This document shows positions 42,226 through 51,639 of a stretch of DNA of 64,000 bases, piece after piece. The position numbers and the translations under genes were made by a program. This DNA comes from CBDCXE01 sp965223725 [NCBI: Nitrospinota bacterium] (lineage in GTDB: Bacteria > Nitrospinota_A > UBA7883): the NCBI GenBank assembly GCA_965223725.1, contig CBDCXE010000006.1, forward strand, positions 248,001 through 312,000. The letters run 5' to 3'. The notes beneath the pieces were generated by a model, which saw only the letters and a program-made list of their open reading frames with translations, had not been told where the DNA came from and made no database searches. Position 1 is the first letter of the stretch, and the number at the start of each line of letters is the position of its first letter.

Positions 42226-43404
42226 CTATAATCCGAACTTGCTGGCCCGGTCGCTGCAGAAAATACCGGATGGCTTCCGGGCGGGGATTTCCTTGATCTG
42301 CTCCATGGTTTTCGTGTCGTAGACCAGGACCTTGTTGTCGCCGTTGGAGGAGAGGTAGACGGCGGTACCCTTCGGGGTGAACTGCATATGGAATATCCTG
42401 GCGCCCGGTTTTAGCGTCTTCACAACTTCCAGTGTTTTCACGTCCACCACCTGCACGGTGTCGTGGTTGTCGCCCAGGACATAGTTGGCCCATATCTGGC
42501 GGCTGTCCGGGCTGGCCATGGCGAACACCGGGAAGGCTGCAAGCTGGATAAATTTTCTGCTCTCCCAACTTTCTGTATCGATCACCGCCAGGCCGTCGCC
42601 GCCAATCACCGGGGCGAACAGGTCGCCGCCCGCCATGATCCATCCTTCCAGATGCGGGATTTTCAGCACCGGCGGTTTATCCGGTTTGACAGGGGGCTTG
42701 GGTAACGGGATCTTCGTGATTTCGTCCATGTTCCACAGATCGATCATGGCCACCCAGGGCGAGTGGAACAGCCCTGCGATATACCACCGCCCGTCCGGGG
42801 TCAGCAACCCGTCATATGGCTTTATACCGACATCCTTATACTTTTTGATCACCGGGAACTCCGGATCACCAGCGTCGATCACCCAGATCTCGTTGGCGTC
42901 CATCAGCGAGACGACCAGCAGGTTGCCCGGCGCGTCCACCAGCCCAACGGTTTTGGAGTCGTCCGCTTTTATGGTTTTGACGATCTTGAAAGTTTCGTCC
43001 GAGACGATGACCACGTTGCCTGGCTTATAGTTGCTGATGGCGATATGCCGATTATCCTGCGTGACGGCCAGGCCGATGGCGCTGTCGCCCACCTTCAGCT
43101 TATTAGCAACTTTCAGGTTGATCAGGTCGATCTTGCTCAGGTATCCATCGCGGCTGACCACATAACCATAGCGCCCATCACGCGAGAAGGAGATCGACGC
43201 GTGGTGCAGCACACCCAGCCCTTCGATCCGGCCGAGAAGCTTATGGTCCTGGGCCGAGTCGATGACCAGCACAGACCCCGCCTCCCGCTCGATCACCACC
43301 ATCAGCGCCGCGGTGCCCCACTCGCCCGCAAGCGAGACAGCGCCGGTCAACGCAACAGCCAGAATGGTAACTACAGTCGTTTTAAACAGCGCAAGCGGTC
43401 TCAA
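42226..43404 (-). CDS. nirF: Heme d1 biosynthesis protein NirF
   Basis: A 392-residue protein of the cytochrome d1-like beta-propeller family without a heme c motif. A signal peptide or anchor spans residues about 7-26. The motif series GVLHHASISFSRDGRYGYVVSRDG, FHSPWVAMIDLW and FHMQFTPKGTAVYLSSNG is typical of NirF, which acts late in heme d1 synthesis in the periplasm or at the membrane. It overlaps the 3' end of nirJ by 23 bases. Its place after nirS, nirN and nirJ supports the call. The other usual heme d1 genes (nirE, nirD/L/G/H) are not in the window. Confidence 0.88.
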   Translation of the reverse strand: MRPLALFKTTVVTILAVALTGAVSLAGEWGTAALMVVIEREAGSVLVIDSAQDHKLLGRIEGLGVLHHASISFSRDGRYGYVVSRDGYLSKIDLINLKVANKLKVGDSAIGLAVTQDNRHIAISNYKPGNVVIVSDETFKIVKTIKADDSKTVGLVDAPGNLLVVSLMDANEIWVIDAGDPEFPVIKKYKDVGIKPYDGLLTPDGRWYIAGLFHSPWVAMIDLWNMDEITKIPLPKPPVKPDKPPVLKIPHLEGWIMAGGDLFAPVIGGDGLAVIDTESWESRKFIQLAAFPVFAMASPDSRQIWANYVLGDNHDTVQVVDVKTLEVVKTLKPGARIFHMQFTPKGTAVYLSSNGDNKVLVYDTKTMEQIKEIPARKPSGIFCSDRASKFGL

Positions 43405-44554
43405 CTGCTATCTCCTCATCGGTCAGGTAGCATGCCGGGTCGCTGGCCCAGAAATCGCCGGTCATCCGCCATGCCCGCTCCCGGTTCGATCCACCGCACG
43501 CCTTTATCCATCGGCAACTGCCGCATCGGCCCTTGATCTGCCGCGGGCGACGCCTTAAGTCGTTGAGCATATCGTTGTCATCGCTGTTCCATATCTCGTC
43601 AAACGGTATATTGCGCACGTTGCCCAGGTTCACATACTGGATCAGCGGATCGGGGTGGACATCGCCTTGCGAGTCTATATTGGCGACGCCGATGCCCGCG
43701 CTGTTGCCGCCGGACCGTTCCAGCCGGCCCAGCAGCTTGAACGCCGCCGCCGGATTTCTGTTCATGAGCCAGAGCGTCAGATAGGCGCCGTCCGCTTCGT
43801 TGTTGCCGGTGACGATCTCTATCGGGACGTTGCCTTTCACATAGGAATCAGCCTTCTCAAAAACATAATCCATCATCAGGCGGGTTCTGGCATGGGAAAT
43901 ATCCTTGCTTTTGTTTTTATTGCCGCGGCCGGAATAGACCAGATGCGACAGGTACAGTTTTTCAACCTCGGTCCGCTCCACCAACGAGAAGATATGCTTC
44001 AGGTCGTCAATATTAAACTGGGTCAGCGTAAACCGGATACCAGTTTTGATACCCTCTTTTTTCAAGATCTCTATACCTCGGACAGATTTGTCGTAAGAGC
44101 CGGACATACCTCGGAATTTATCGTGGGTCTCCCTCGCGCCATCCAAGCTGACCCCCACATAGTCGAAACCGGCGTCCACAATATGCCCGGCCATAGAGCT
44201 GTTGATTAACGTACCGTTGGTCGACAGGGAAACGTACATGCCCAACTGCTTGGCGTATGACGCGATGGTTGGAAGGTCATGACGCAGCAACGGCTCGCCG
44301 CCTGAAAGGATCAAATAATTCACCCCGGCGTCGCTCAGGTTTTTCACAACACCCAGCGCTTCCTCACCCGCCAGCTCGCCATCGAACTGCCCGGCGAACG
44401 AGGATGAGTAACAATGCATGCAAGACAAGTTGCACGCCTTGGTAAGGTTCCATATCACCACCGGGCTGTCTGCTGTTGGACCTTTCGGATGCCGCCCCTT
44501 GGCCGTTCTGTCATTTGCGTACGCGTATTTTAATAGACTGGTTAGCCGAAACAT
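43382..44554 (-). CDS. nirJ: Radical SAM heme d1 biosynthesis protein NirJ
   Basis: A 390-residue radical SAM enzyme. The SAM [4Fe-4S] motif is CNLSCMHC (Cys41, Cys45, Cys48), followed by the GGE motif in LSGGEPLLR. The C-terminal region has extra cysteines in GRCGSCRWIKACGG and DPACYLTDEE for an auxiliary cluster, as in NirJ and other SPASM-like proteins. NirJ replaces propionate side chains by oxo groups during heme d1 formation. It lies 74 bases after the NirN-like gene and overlaps nirF. The close relative AhbC/AhbD of the alternative heme pathway is excluded mainly by context. Confidence 0.9.
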   Translation of the reverse strand: MFRLTSLLKYAYANDRTAKGRHPKGPTADSPVVIWNLTKACNLSCMHCYSSSFAGQFDGELAGEEALGVVKNLSDAGVNYLILSGGEPLLRHDLPTIASYAKQLGMYVSLSTNGTLINSSMAGHIVDAGFDYVGVSLDGARETHDKFRGMSGSYDKSVRGIEILKKEGIKTGIRFTLTQFNIDDLKHIFSLVERTEVEKLYLSHLVYSGRGNKNKSKDISHARTRLMMDYVFEKADSYVKGNVPIEIVTGNNEADGAYLTLWLMNRNPAAAFKLLGRLERSGGNSAGIGVANIDSQGDVHPDPLIQYVNLGNVRNIPFDEIWNSDDNDMLNDLRRRPRQIKGRCGSCRWIKACGGSNRERAWRMTGDFWASDPACYLTDEEIAVETACAV

Positions 44555-44628
44555 TTTACTCGCTCCCCTTAAAGCTCAGGAATAGGGTTGGTGACAATGA
44601 ACAATTGTAAATAGTTGGCCTTTGCAAT

Positions 44629-46368
44629 TCAATTGCTCCCCTTAAAGCTAAAAATATATGTGACTATAGAATCGAGCTGTGGCTCGGTAAGTTTTATATA
44701 AGACATGGAGTTGCGCTCATACCCTAATCCTTCGGCGCTTCTGCCGGGTGAGATGATATGCTGGCGGACCTCTTCCTCCGAACGCATATCGGCGATATCG
44801 CTAAACGACGGGCCGAAAGCCTCGTAGGTCTGATGGTGGCAACCCATGCAGTAATCATCGAAAATCGCTTTACCGGAAGAAAGCCTCGGGTCCGCAGTCC
44901 GCTCGACCAGTTTGCCCGGGTAGGTTTTGTTGAGCGCGTTATACTTGCCCACCGGCCGCTTGTATGGCATCGCTTTTATTTTGACCAGCGCCTTTGTGTC
45001 ATACACCACAACCTCGCCGTCTGCGCCCGGTATTGTGATCAGCGCGTACATCCCGTTTTTGGTGAACTCCACATGCATCGCCTTGCGCCCTTCGTGGGGC
45101 GTGATATATCGGATATCGCTATAGTTGTTTTTATCGACCAGGGCGATTTTATCGGTCTCTGTATCTATCCACAGATATTTGGTGGCGGGATGGGTCCGCA
45201 GGAAAAACCCGGCGCCAGGCAGTTTTATTTTACGGACGATTTTCTGGTCCGCCAGATCGATGATGGTGGCCACCGGCTCCTTGATATGGTTCACGCCGGC
45301 GTATAACTTGCCACCGTTTTTCCAGAACGCGGCGGAAGCCAGATGCGGCATACCGCTGGTGGGCAGTTGCGCTATGACTTTATTCTGTTCATAATCGTAG
45401 ATATAAAGCTTGTCGCTGCCCCGCTTTGTCCCGATTATATAAGGGTTGGCAGGGCTGATGGAGAAATCTTCGAAGGGCGCTGGTAAAGCAATTTTTTCGA
45501 TACTATAATTATCCCCTGGCCTGATGATCCAGAATTCCGCAATTTCACGGAACGAAATTATGAATCCGCTCAGGCCAGGGGCTGTGTAGAACCCACCCGC
45601 TTTACCAGGCAAATCTATTTTATGGACCGGTTTCAAATCGGCGCTATCAAAAAATATGATGTTGGACGGAAGATAGTTGGCCACCGCCACCAGCTTGTCG
45701 TCATGGGATACGGCGATGGAGCGGGAGTTGATCCCCGCCTTGAACACACAATCGGTGGCGAGCCGCGGAATATTGAAACTGGTGACACAGCCGTCGCGGG
45801 CCACCGCATAGATATTTTTTAATGAGTATGAAAACTTCGGGCCGCCATGAACAGCGCCCACCTTGAACTTCGTTTTTTCTGTAAGGTCGTCGCCATCCAG
45901 CAGGACCAGGCTTTTGGTTCCCCGCTCCATAACCAGTGTGACATTTTCAAAATCGGTAATTTTACTTTTAGCGTTTGAATTTTTTTTGTTGGAGCACTTT
46001 CTGCTCTTCTTGATATCTTTCTCTGTCCATACCAGCCGCCCTTCATCCATCGGCGCCTGAATGTATGCCGCTATAGCGTTTATCTGCTCTTCGGTAAGTT
46101 TATCCTTGAAAGCTGGCATCCGTGTGGCCGGCAAACCATTGGTGATCACATCCGCGATTTTCCCTTTTACACTTCTGGAATAGAGTGTGGGCATCAACGG
46201 AGGCGCGGTTAAGCCTAACCGCTGTTTATGGTGGCACCTGGAGCAATGCTTCAGGTACAGCTTTTCTGTGGGGTCGGCTGTATCAGCCAATGACAGGTGG
46301 AAAGTAGCGACCACTACCACCGACGCGGTAATGATCGCCCCTAACCGACTACATGTTTTTCGCCACAT
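44629..46368 (-). CDS. nirN: NirN-like d1 protein with two c-type heme domains
   Basis: A 579-residue periplasmic protein. A signal peptide (about 1-29) is followed by a cytochrome c domain with CSRCH (Cys42-His46), a d1-type eight-bladed propeller (about 135-480), and a second cytochrome c domain with CMGCH (residues 507-511). NirN finishes heme d1 maturation and passes it to NirS. The family normally has one N-terminal heme c. The C-terminal one resembles a NirC-type cytochrome fused on, which could supply or take electrons directly. It lies 54 bases after nirS. It lacks the HPGRGANF loop seen in NirS, supporting a maturation rather than a reductase role. Confidence 0.8.
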   Translation of the reverse strand: MWRKTCSRLGAIITASVVVVATFHLSLADTADPTEKLYLKHCSRCHHKQRLGLTAPPLMPTLYSRSVKGKIADVITNGLPATRMPAFKDKLTEEQINAIAAYIQAPMDEGRLVWTEKDIKKSRKCSNKKNSNAKSKITDFENVTLVMERGTKSLVLLDGDDLTEKTKFKVGAVHGGPKFSYSLKNIYAVARDGCVTSFNIPRLATDCVFKAGINSRSIAVSHDDKLVAVANYLPSNIIFFDSADLKPVHKIDLPGKAGGFYTAPGLSGFIISFREIAEFWIIRPGDNYSIEKIALPAPFEDFSISPANPYIIGTKRGSDKLYIYDYEQNKVIAQLPTSGMPHLASAAFWKNGGKLYAGVNHIKEPVATIIDLADQKIVRKIKLPGAGFFLRTHPATKYLWIDTETDKIALVDKNNYSDIRYITPHEGRKAMHVEFTKNGMYALITIPGADGEVVVYDTKALVKIKAMPYKRPVGKYNALNKTYPGKLVERTADPRLSSGKAIFDDYCMGCHHQTYEAFGPSFSDIADMRSEEEVRQHIISPGRSAEGLGYERNSMSYIKLTEPQLDSIVTYIFSFKGSN

Positions 46369-46422
46369 TACAATTAACTGAACCAGGCGCCTGTAAACGC
46401 CTGGTTCAGACTGTGTAAACGA

Positions 46423-48024
46423 TTAGTAGATATCGTGCATGGTGTTGTACATGTTGAACTTGCCTGTCGGAGTATCCAGGCCCTTGATGCGAGCCTTTTC
46501 CTTCCTGGTTTTGTCATCAAATACAACTATCTCACCCTTTTTGCCCCATACGCTGACCCAGACTTCGTCGCCCGCCTTGTTATATTCCAGGTGGACAGCG
46601 CGAATTTTTGGATCATCAGAAATCTGGATCATCTGAACCGGTTTGGTCAGATCGTTGATATCGAGAACACCAATGCTCTGATGGGTCTTAAGATCAGTGT
46701 TAAGGGTGAAATCGAACCACAGATTTTTGCTGTTAGGATGAGTTTTGATGAACAGGTTGCCAGCGCCAGCGTCCAGCTCGATAGAGCGGACAACTTTCCA
46801 TGCGTTATCCGGATGCCCCTCTGGGTCGGTACCGAATACAGAGATCAACCCTTCACCGATATGACCGGTGGCGTGCACAGGGCCAAATTCAGGATCGACA
46901 AAGTTTGCGCCGCGTCCTGGGTGGGGCTTGGTGCCCACTTCAATGTTGGCAATCCTTTTTCTCTCCTTGGTGTCGATGACGACCATGGTGTCGCGCATGT
47001 TCGCCGCCGGCATGAAATAGCGATGGGTCGCGTCCCATCCGCCATCATGGAGAAAGCGCTCAGCCTCGATCATGGAGATTTTCAGGTTATCGATATTGGT
47101 ATAGTCAACCAGCCATACATATCCGGTCTCCTTGATATTGATAACCCATTCCGGGCTGTAGTGAGACGATACGATAGCCGCCACGCGGGGCTCCTGATGA
47201 TACTCGAATGTATCATAGGTATAACCGCGGGTGCTTACGATTTTTTTCGGCTCCAGTGTTTGCCCGTCGAGCACTACAAAATGCGGAGGCCAGTAACAGC
47301 CGACAACCGCCAGCTTGTCCTCAAAGCCTTTATATTTGCTGGTATCGACCGAGCGGGCTTCGGAGCAGGTTTTCACCGACGCCACAAGTGTTGGCTCTTT
47401 CATCCACAAATCGATCATGCCGACCTTGCCGTCCCGACCGATGGAGAGGAAATAGCGGCCCGAAGCGGATGACCTGAGGATATGTGTCGCATATCCGGAT
47501 GGCACCCTGCCGACGATTTCTTTTGTGTCGCCGTCAATGATGACGATTTTGCCTGCGTCACGCTCCACCACACCAAAAAAGTTCTGCCAGTTTCTTTTGT
47601 GCATTGGCTCTTTTGGACGCGCGTCCACCGGCACATTAACTTCCCATGATTCTTTCATGTCCGCCAGGGATATCTCTGGTGGCGCCACTGGTTTGTGCTG
47701 TAGGAATTTGGCCATCAGTGTAACATCTTCGGCGGTCATCATGCCTTGTTCACCAAAGTTTGGCATACCACCAGGAGTACCTTCGGTGATGATTTCACCC
47801 AAAGTCTCTGTGCCCATGTCCAATGTCTTTTTTGGCAGAAGGTTTGGGCCGGTGGCCCCCTTGCGTAAAGTTCCGTGGCAACCGGTACAAAGATTAAAAT
47901 AAATATCTGTTGCCTTTGTCATCTCATCGGATGAGAGTTGCGGAGCCTCCGCCTGCGCCGACAGAGCCGACCCTGTCACCAGCGCAAAAGCAAGAGTAAC
48001 GATTAATGTAGAAACTCTCTTCAT
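46423..48024 (-). CDS. nirS: Cytochrome cd1 nitrite reductase NirS
   Basis: The periplasmic enzyme that reduces nitrite to nitric oxide. The 533-residue precursor has a signal peptide (about 1-25), a cytochrome c domain with CTGCH (Cys46, Cys49, His50), and the d1 propeller. The d1 axial His is in GYATHILRSSASG (His181), and the conserved active-site motifs DATHRYF, KPHPGRGANF and HATGHIGEG are complete. It lies between a porin gene and the nirN-like gene on the same strand. No strong FNR/DNR box is visible in the 131 bases before it. Confidence 0.96.
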   Translation of the reverse strand: MKRVSTLIVTLAFALVTGSALSAQAEAPQLSSDEMTKATDIYFNLCTGCHGTLRKGATGPNLLPKKTLDMGTETLGEIITEGTPGGMPNFGEQGMMTAEDVTLMAKFLQHKPVAPPEISLADMKESWEVNVPVDARPKEPMHKRNWQNFFGVVERDAGKIVIIDGDTKEIVGRVPSGYATHILRSSASGRYFLSIGRDGKVGMIDLWMKEPTLVASVKTCSEARSVDTSKYKGFEDKLAVVGCYWPPHFVVLDGQTLEPKKIVSTRGYTYDTFEYHQEPRVAAIVSSHYSPEWVINIKETGYVWLVDYTNIDNLKISMIEAERFLHDGGWDATHRYFMPAANMRDTMVVIDTKERKRIANIEVGTKPHPGRGANFVDPEFGPVHATGHIGEGLISVFGTDPEGHPDNAWKVVRSIELDAGAGNLFIKTHPNSKNLWFDFTLNTDLKTHQSIGVLDINDLTKPVQMIQISDDPKIRAVHLEYNKAGDEVWVSVWGKKGEIVVFDDKTRKEKARIKGLDTPTGKFNMYNTMHDIY

Positions 48025-48109
48025 CTAATTTGCCCCCTAGAAAGTAGTAAAAATTATTTAGCAATACGTTTAATGCTAAAGTATTCTCCCCTGAACATAT
48101 CTTCAGACC

Positions 48110-48141
48110 CTCGACCCATGGTTATAATACCAAGGGCCGAG
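48110..48141 (-). promoter_or_regulatory. Intercistronic hairpin between porin gene and nirS
   Basis: An imperfect stem of 11 pairs and two mismatches encloses TATAAT: CTCG-CCC-TGGT on one side and ACCA-GGG-CGAG on the other. It begins 15 bases past the porin stop. There is no T-run on the minus strand, so it may stabilise mRNA ends or attenuate rather than terminate. Confidence 0.55.
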
Positions 48142-48155
48142 AATAAGAGTAGTAA

Positions 48156-49418
48156 CTAAAAGTTAAAGACTGACATTACATAGCCCCAGTTCGACTGGTC
48201 GTCTTTCCCCCCGGACCTTTCCTTGGCCGCTTCGCCAGGTTGAAAGATGGAATAACCCGCCACGAGCTTCAGGTTTTTCAAAGCTTTGTAAGCTACCGTA
48301 AGGTCGATCTCATTACCGGCTTCTGTGCTGGATTTGCCTGGTACCGCCGCTTTGAAAGGCTTGGTGCCGACAACGTTCAGCCAGTCACCTTTACCCTCGG
48401 CCAGCTTGAAAATATGGAAATCGAGCTTAACCAGCGCGCCTTCGATAGGTTTCGCCTTCAGGCCCAGCTTCCAATGGTCTATGTTACCCCAGCTAAAATA
48501 GTCCATATGACCATAATGAAGATGGTTCGTATGGAACGGGAACACAAAAGCTTTATGTTCATCAGAGCCATCATCACCAGATCCACGGTTGTATTCAACC
48601 TCGACCCTGGAGATAACCATACCAGGATTGTAACCAGCTTTCACAGAGAAAGCGTTGGCTGAATGGGATACGGTTTCGGTCCAGTCACCAGACTGGAAAG
48701 CAGCTTCACCTGTGATATCGAAACTTCCCATCACAGCTTTGACCCTGGCGCCGTAGGTCATGATATCTCTACCCTGAATTCTTGCGCCCTCGTCGTTCTC
48801 TCCAGATGTTTTCCAGTTTATGACGTAAAGGTCCAGCGTGGTTCCTTCCGCCACATTGGCCACCGCATAGGCGCCGATCAGGTCGTCATCATTCTTGGAG
48901 TTAGATGGTTTGCCGGTTTCCGCTTCTTTGGCGGCGAATAAATCGATGTTTACCATCCCCAGCGCCGCCATAACTTTAGCCGCGTCGTGGGTTCTGGCAA
49001 AATCTGTCCAACCGAGATGACCGAGCAAACGTTGATCGCCATAAACCAGAGGCTGACGGCCAATCTTGGTTGATATGCCTGTGCCACCTATGTTGTTAAT
49101 CTGGAAAAACGCCTCGTACAGATCGAGGGCGTCGCTCTCCAGACCTGTTCCCACGTTGCTGGTTTTACCCCAACGCCTGGCGTCCTGAATTGTCAGCTTG
49201 GCGATTACATTTTCATCGACTTTAGCGTTGACAAAAAGTCTGGTTCTACTGCCTACAAACGCCTGTTTATCATCGATATCACTGTTAAAGTTGGAGTTTT
49301 CTCTCATTTCCGGGCGAACACGCAGTTGCCCTCCAAAGTCAAAAACTGTTTCTGCATACCCCTGTGTTGTCCATGCGATGGCAAGTAAACACGCGAGGAT
49401 TAAGGTACTTATCTTCAA
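48156..49418 (-). CDS. Outer-membrane porin, alginate-export (AlgE) type
   Basis: A 420-residue outer-membrane beta barrel with a signal peptide (about 1-22, ending GYAET). It matches the Alginate_exp family in FDFGGQLRVRPEMREN, KLTIQDARRWG and KIGRQPLVYGDQRLLG, and ends with an aromatic Phe strand (VMSVFNF). Porins of this family often accompany respiratory enzyme genes and are unlikely to export alginate here. A role in nitrite or other anion uptake is plausible because it is the first gene before nirS, but it is inferred from position. A purine-rich AAAAGGGG ribosome-binding site precedes the ATG. Confidence 0.85.
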   Translation of the reverse strand: MKISTLILACLLAIAWTTQGYAETVFDFGGQLRVRPEMRENSNFNSDIDDKQAFVGSRTRLFVNAKVDENVIAKLTIQDARRWGKTSNVGTGLESDALDLYEAFFQINNIGGTGISTKIGRQPLVYGDQRLLGHLGWTDFARTHDAAKVMAALGMVNIDLFAAKEAETGKPSNSKNDDDLIGAYAVANVAEGTTLDLYVINWKTSGENDEGARIQGRDIMTYGARVKAVMGSFDITGEAAFQSGDWTETVSHSANAFSVKAGYNPGMVISRVEVEYNRGSGDDGSDEHKAFVFPFHTNHLHYGHMDYFSWGNIDHWKLGLKAKPIEGALVKLDFHIFKLAEGKGDWLNVVGTKPFKAAVPGKSSTEAGNEIDLTVAYKALKNLKLVAGYSIFQPGEAAKERSGGKDDQSNWGYVMSVFNF

Positions 49419-49641
49419 TTCGCGTCCCCTTTTGTTAAAATGTGTTTGAAACTAAAAAAATACTGTTGAGTGTTAAGTAAATGGAAATTTAACCTTTTTT
49501 CCTCCTATTCCTCATAATAGTTAACAAAATTGGAGCGCAGATAAAATCTGATGCTATTTACATGCCATGTTTCGATATTACTTGACCAAACCATATATTT
49601 GGCCTGACAATTGAAAAGAACTATCTGGATGGAACAAAACA

Positions 49642-49995
49642 GTGTGGATATTTAAAGCGTGGGCCCCAAGGATAAAAGTGCTGATAAAAGAGGCGTGTAT
49701 TGTGGCGCTGTTTATAGCAATGACTGTATTCATTTTTGCTGGCGCTGTTGGATCCGCCATGGCTGGCGAGCTTGAAATCAGGGAAGAAAAAGCGCAAGCC
49801 ATAGTGCAGATAAAAGAAAATGAATGCGGCGTCGAGAAAAACAAACGTGTCGGGAAAAAGCTTGATTACGCTGCGATCCTGATTATGCATAACGAGCTTG
49901 ACGAAGCCAGGGAAGTATTGCAAATGGTCCATGATAAAGCCGATTCGGAAGGTTGCCAAATGGCCGTGGCGGACTATCTGAAAGGGGAAAATTGA
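49642..49995 (+). CDS. Small exported protein of unknown function
   Basis: A 117-residue protein that I do not recognise. Residues about 18-40 are a hydrophobic signal or anchor ending in GSAMAGE, and the mature part is helical and charged with two Cys (near residues 62 and 104). The helical pattern with a YAAILIMHNELDEAREVL stretch recalls a single TPR-like hairpin. The start is the GTG at 49642. A second secreted-protein gene follows four bases after the stop, so the two form an operon, divergent from the porin gene. Confidence 0.6.
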   Translation: MWIFKAWAPRIKVLIKEACIVALFIAMTVFIFAGAVGSAMAGELEIREEKAQAIVQIKENECGVEKNKRVGKKLDYAAILIMHNELDEAREVLQMVHDKADSEGCQMAVADYLKGEN

Positions 49996-49999
49996 ACTG

Positions 50000-50566
50000 A
50001 TGTTTGGAGTGGATGTTATGGATGCCGGATGGGTGTTAAAGTTGTTAAAGCGGCTGTTTATTATTGTTGTACTGGTTGCCGCGCCTGCGAATGCAGAGAC
50101 TGATGTAACTCAACTGGATATTGATGGCTACCGGCTTGGTATGACTATTGAGGATGTGAAAAAAATCCATTCCGACCTGAAAGTCGACCCGGTAATGCCG
50201 GATGGAAAGACGATGATCGGGTATAAAGCAAGGGTGGGTAGTACGGTCTTGAATTTCACCACGGAAGAGTTTGGAAGCGAGTTGTTTAATATTCAGCAAG
50301 TCACAATGTTCCGGTCGAAACCAGATGTGAAAGCCGTTTATGATGGAATGATCGAGAGGTATGGACGACCAGACTATTCCGGTCGGCAGATGTTTCATGT
50401 GCAGGCGTGCTGGGGTAAATGTTTTGGGAAGAACAAGCGTCTGGAGTTTAGGATAAAAATCGAAAATGTGGTCAATAAGCCGTATCCTATGACATTGACA
50501 TTATCTGATCCGACAATTGAACGTAAAAATCGGCGAGCATTTTTTAAGGAAATGGAGAGTAATTGA
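50000..50566 (+). CDS. Secreted protein of unknown function
   Basis: A 188-residue exported protein not recognised. A signal segment spans about residues 13-31 (ending in APANAE). The mature part begins with a DGYRLGMTIEDVKKIHSDL motif common to small periplasmic proteins in which a G-M-T turn is followed by a helix, and it has a CWGKC pair near residue 134. It is coupled to the preceding small exported gene. The stretch after its stop holds a dyad but no further gene before the NO-reductase cluster. No function is assigned. Confidence 0.6.
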   Translation: MFGVDVMDAGWVLKLLKRLFIIVVLVAAPANAETDVTQLDIDGYRLGMTIEDVKKIHSDLKVDPVMPDGKTMIGYKARVGSTVLNFTTEEFGSELFNIQQVTMFRSKPDVKAVYDGMIERYGRPDYSGRQMFHVQACWGKCFGKNKRLEFRIKIENVVNKPYPMTLTLSDPTIERKNRRAFFKEMESN

Positions 50567-50922
50567 TGATTTGGTCCTTCAGCTCGCGAATATTTTATTA
50601 TTATACTTAACGAAATGTAGCAATGTTTCGTTAAATTTCAATGCAGTTCTAAACTTTCAGGCTTGGAAGATGGGATCGTAGAAATCGATTTCAATTCTTT
50701 AACTGTTACGGAATATTATAATAAAGCCTGTTTTTATTTCATAGCGTTTCAAAAACAACCAGAAACAGTCCAAACTAAATCTTCAGAAAATATTTGATTG
50801 TCACAACGCTCAAATATGATACCATTTGGGTCGGAAATTGCATTACTCTCATGGACCATAGAAAGGGTGATATGGTATTATTTCTTGGGAATCTGATCAA
50901 TTAAACGAGTTGAGGGACATTT
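50567..50922. other. Upstream region of the NO-reductase cluster
   Basis: About 355 A+T-rich bases with no gene. It contains the inverted repeat at 50790-50817. The remainder, including 50570-50780, shows no repeat or RNA structure that I can support. Confidence 0.55.
50790..50817 (+). promoter_or_regulatory. Perfect 8-bp dyad, candidate operator for the NO-reductase cluster
   Basis: ATATTTGA (50790-50797) and TCAAATAT (50810-50817) are perfect inverted repeats with a 12-base spacer, 105 bases before the first start codon. The half-sites resemble the TTGA/TCAA of FNR/DNR boxes, but their spacing is wider than the classical four bases. A repressor or a dimer binding one helical turn apart is possible. 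Confidence 0.5.
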
Positions 50923-51597
50923 ATGACGCAAGATAATCAACAAGAAGAAAAGAAGATCTCTTATTGGGAAATATTTTTTGATGATATTTTCCTGCTGTTT
51001 TTCCTCGGCACAGCGATTACTTTCATACTGTACACAGTATGGGGTCTTATGGAGCTGGCCAGCGCGGACCCATCCCCACTATTAAAGCCTGCAATTGTAG
51101 GCTCGGTTAATTCTGATGGCGCCATGGGCGGCGGCACAGAAGCGAGCGCCCCAGCGGCGGCGGCCGATAGCAAATCTGACAATTACTGGGATGACTGGGC
51201 CGATGGCAAGGCGCAGGGGCCGATGCCGGACTGTAATGTGAACGTTCTGGCCTTGGGTGGCGATGATATTCTGCAAGAGACTGTGGATATCTATTGCGGA
51301 GTAAAGCCAGGCAGCTACACATCGAAGATAAACCCTGCCGCTATGGATGTTTACAATAGCAAAGGCAGCGAATACCCGGATGGCAAGACCGGTGTACTGA
51401 TTTTCGAGGATATTGGGGTCGTATTCACCACGGACCATAAAGGAGGAGAGCCGATATACGATGTCCTGAAAATCGCAGATGAAACATCAGTCGCTTCCAG
51501 CGAGGCGGGTCATCCGCTGAATCCGGAGACTTGCGCAACCTGCCACGCCAGTTTTGACGGGGTTTGCAAAGGCTTTGTTTGCGGCAACAGGTTCTAG
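50923..51597 (+). CDS. Membrane-anchored single-heme c protein of the NO-reductase cluster
   Basis: A 224-residue protein. One transmembrane helix (about 22-43) follows a charged N-terminus; a Gly/Ala/Ser-rich linker (about 60-85) leads to a periplasmic domain whose only heme motif, CATCH (Cys204-His208), is close to the C-terminus. The arrangement YPDGKTG, a beta-rich middle and a late CxxCH recall cytochrome P460/c'-beta folds that bind NO, but the resemblance is weak and I cannot confirm the crosslinking Lys. Three more Cys follow or precede the heme (Cys104, Cys215, Cys220). It is the first gene of the cluster and may donate electrons to the CuA subunit. Confidence 0.6.
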   Translation: MTQDNQQEEKKISYWEIFFDDIFLLFFLGTAITFILYTVWGLMELASADPSPLLKPAIVGSVNSDGAMGGGTEASAPAAAADSKSDNYWDDWADGKAQGPMPDCNVNVLALGGDDILQETVDIYCGVKPGSYTSKINPAAMDVYNSKGSEYPDGKTGVLIFEDIGVVFTTDHKGGEPIYDVLKIADETSVASSEAGHPLNPETCATCHASFDGVCKGFVCGNRF

Positions 51598-51639
51598 ATA
51601 ATCAATAACATACGTTCCAACAATATGGAGAAGAGATAA

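Noticed and set aside
50790-50817. Classical FNR/DNR box.
   Set aside because: The spacing between half-sites is 12 bases rather than four, so only a general operator is claimed.
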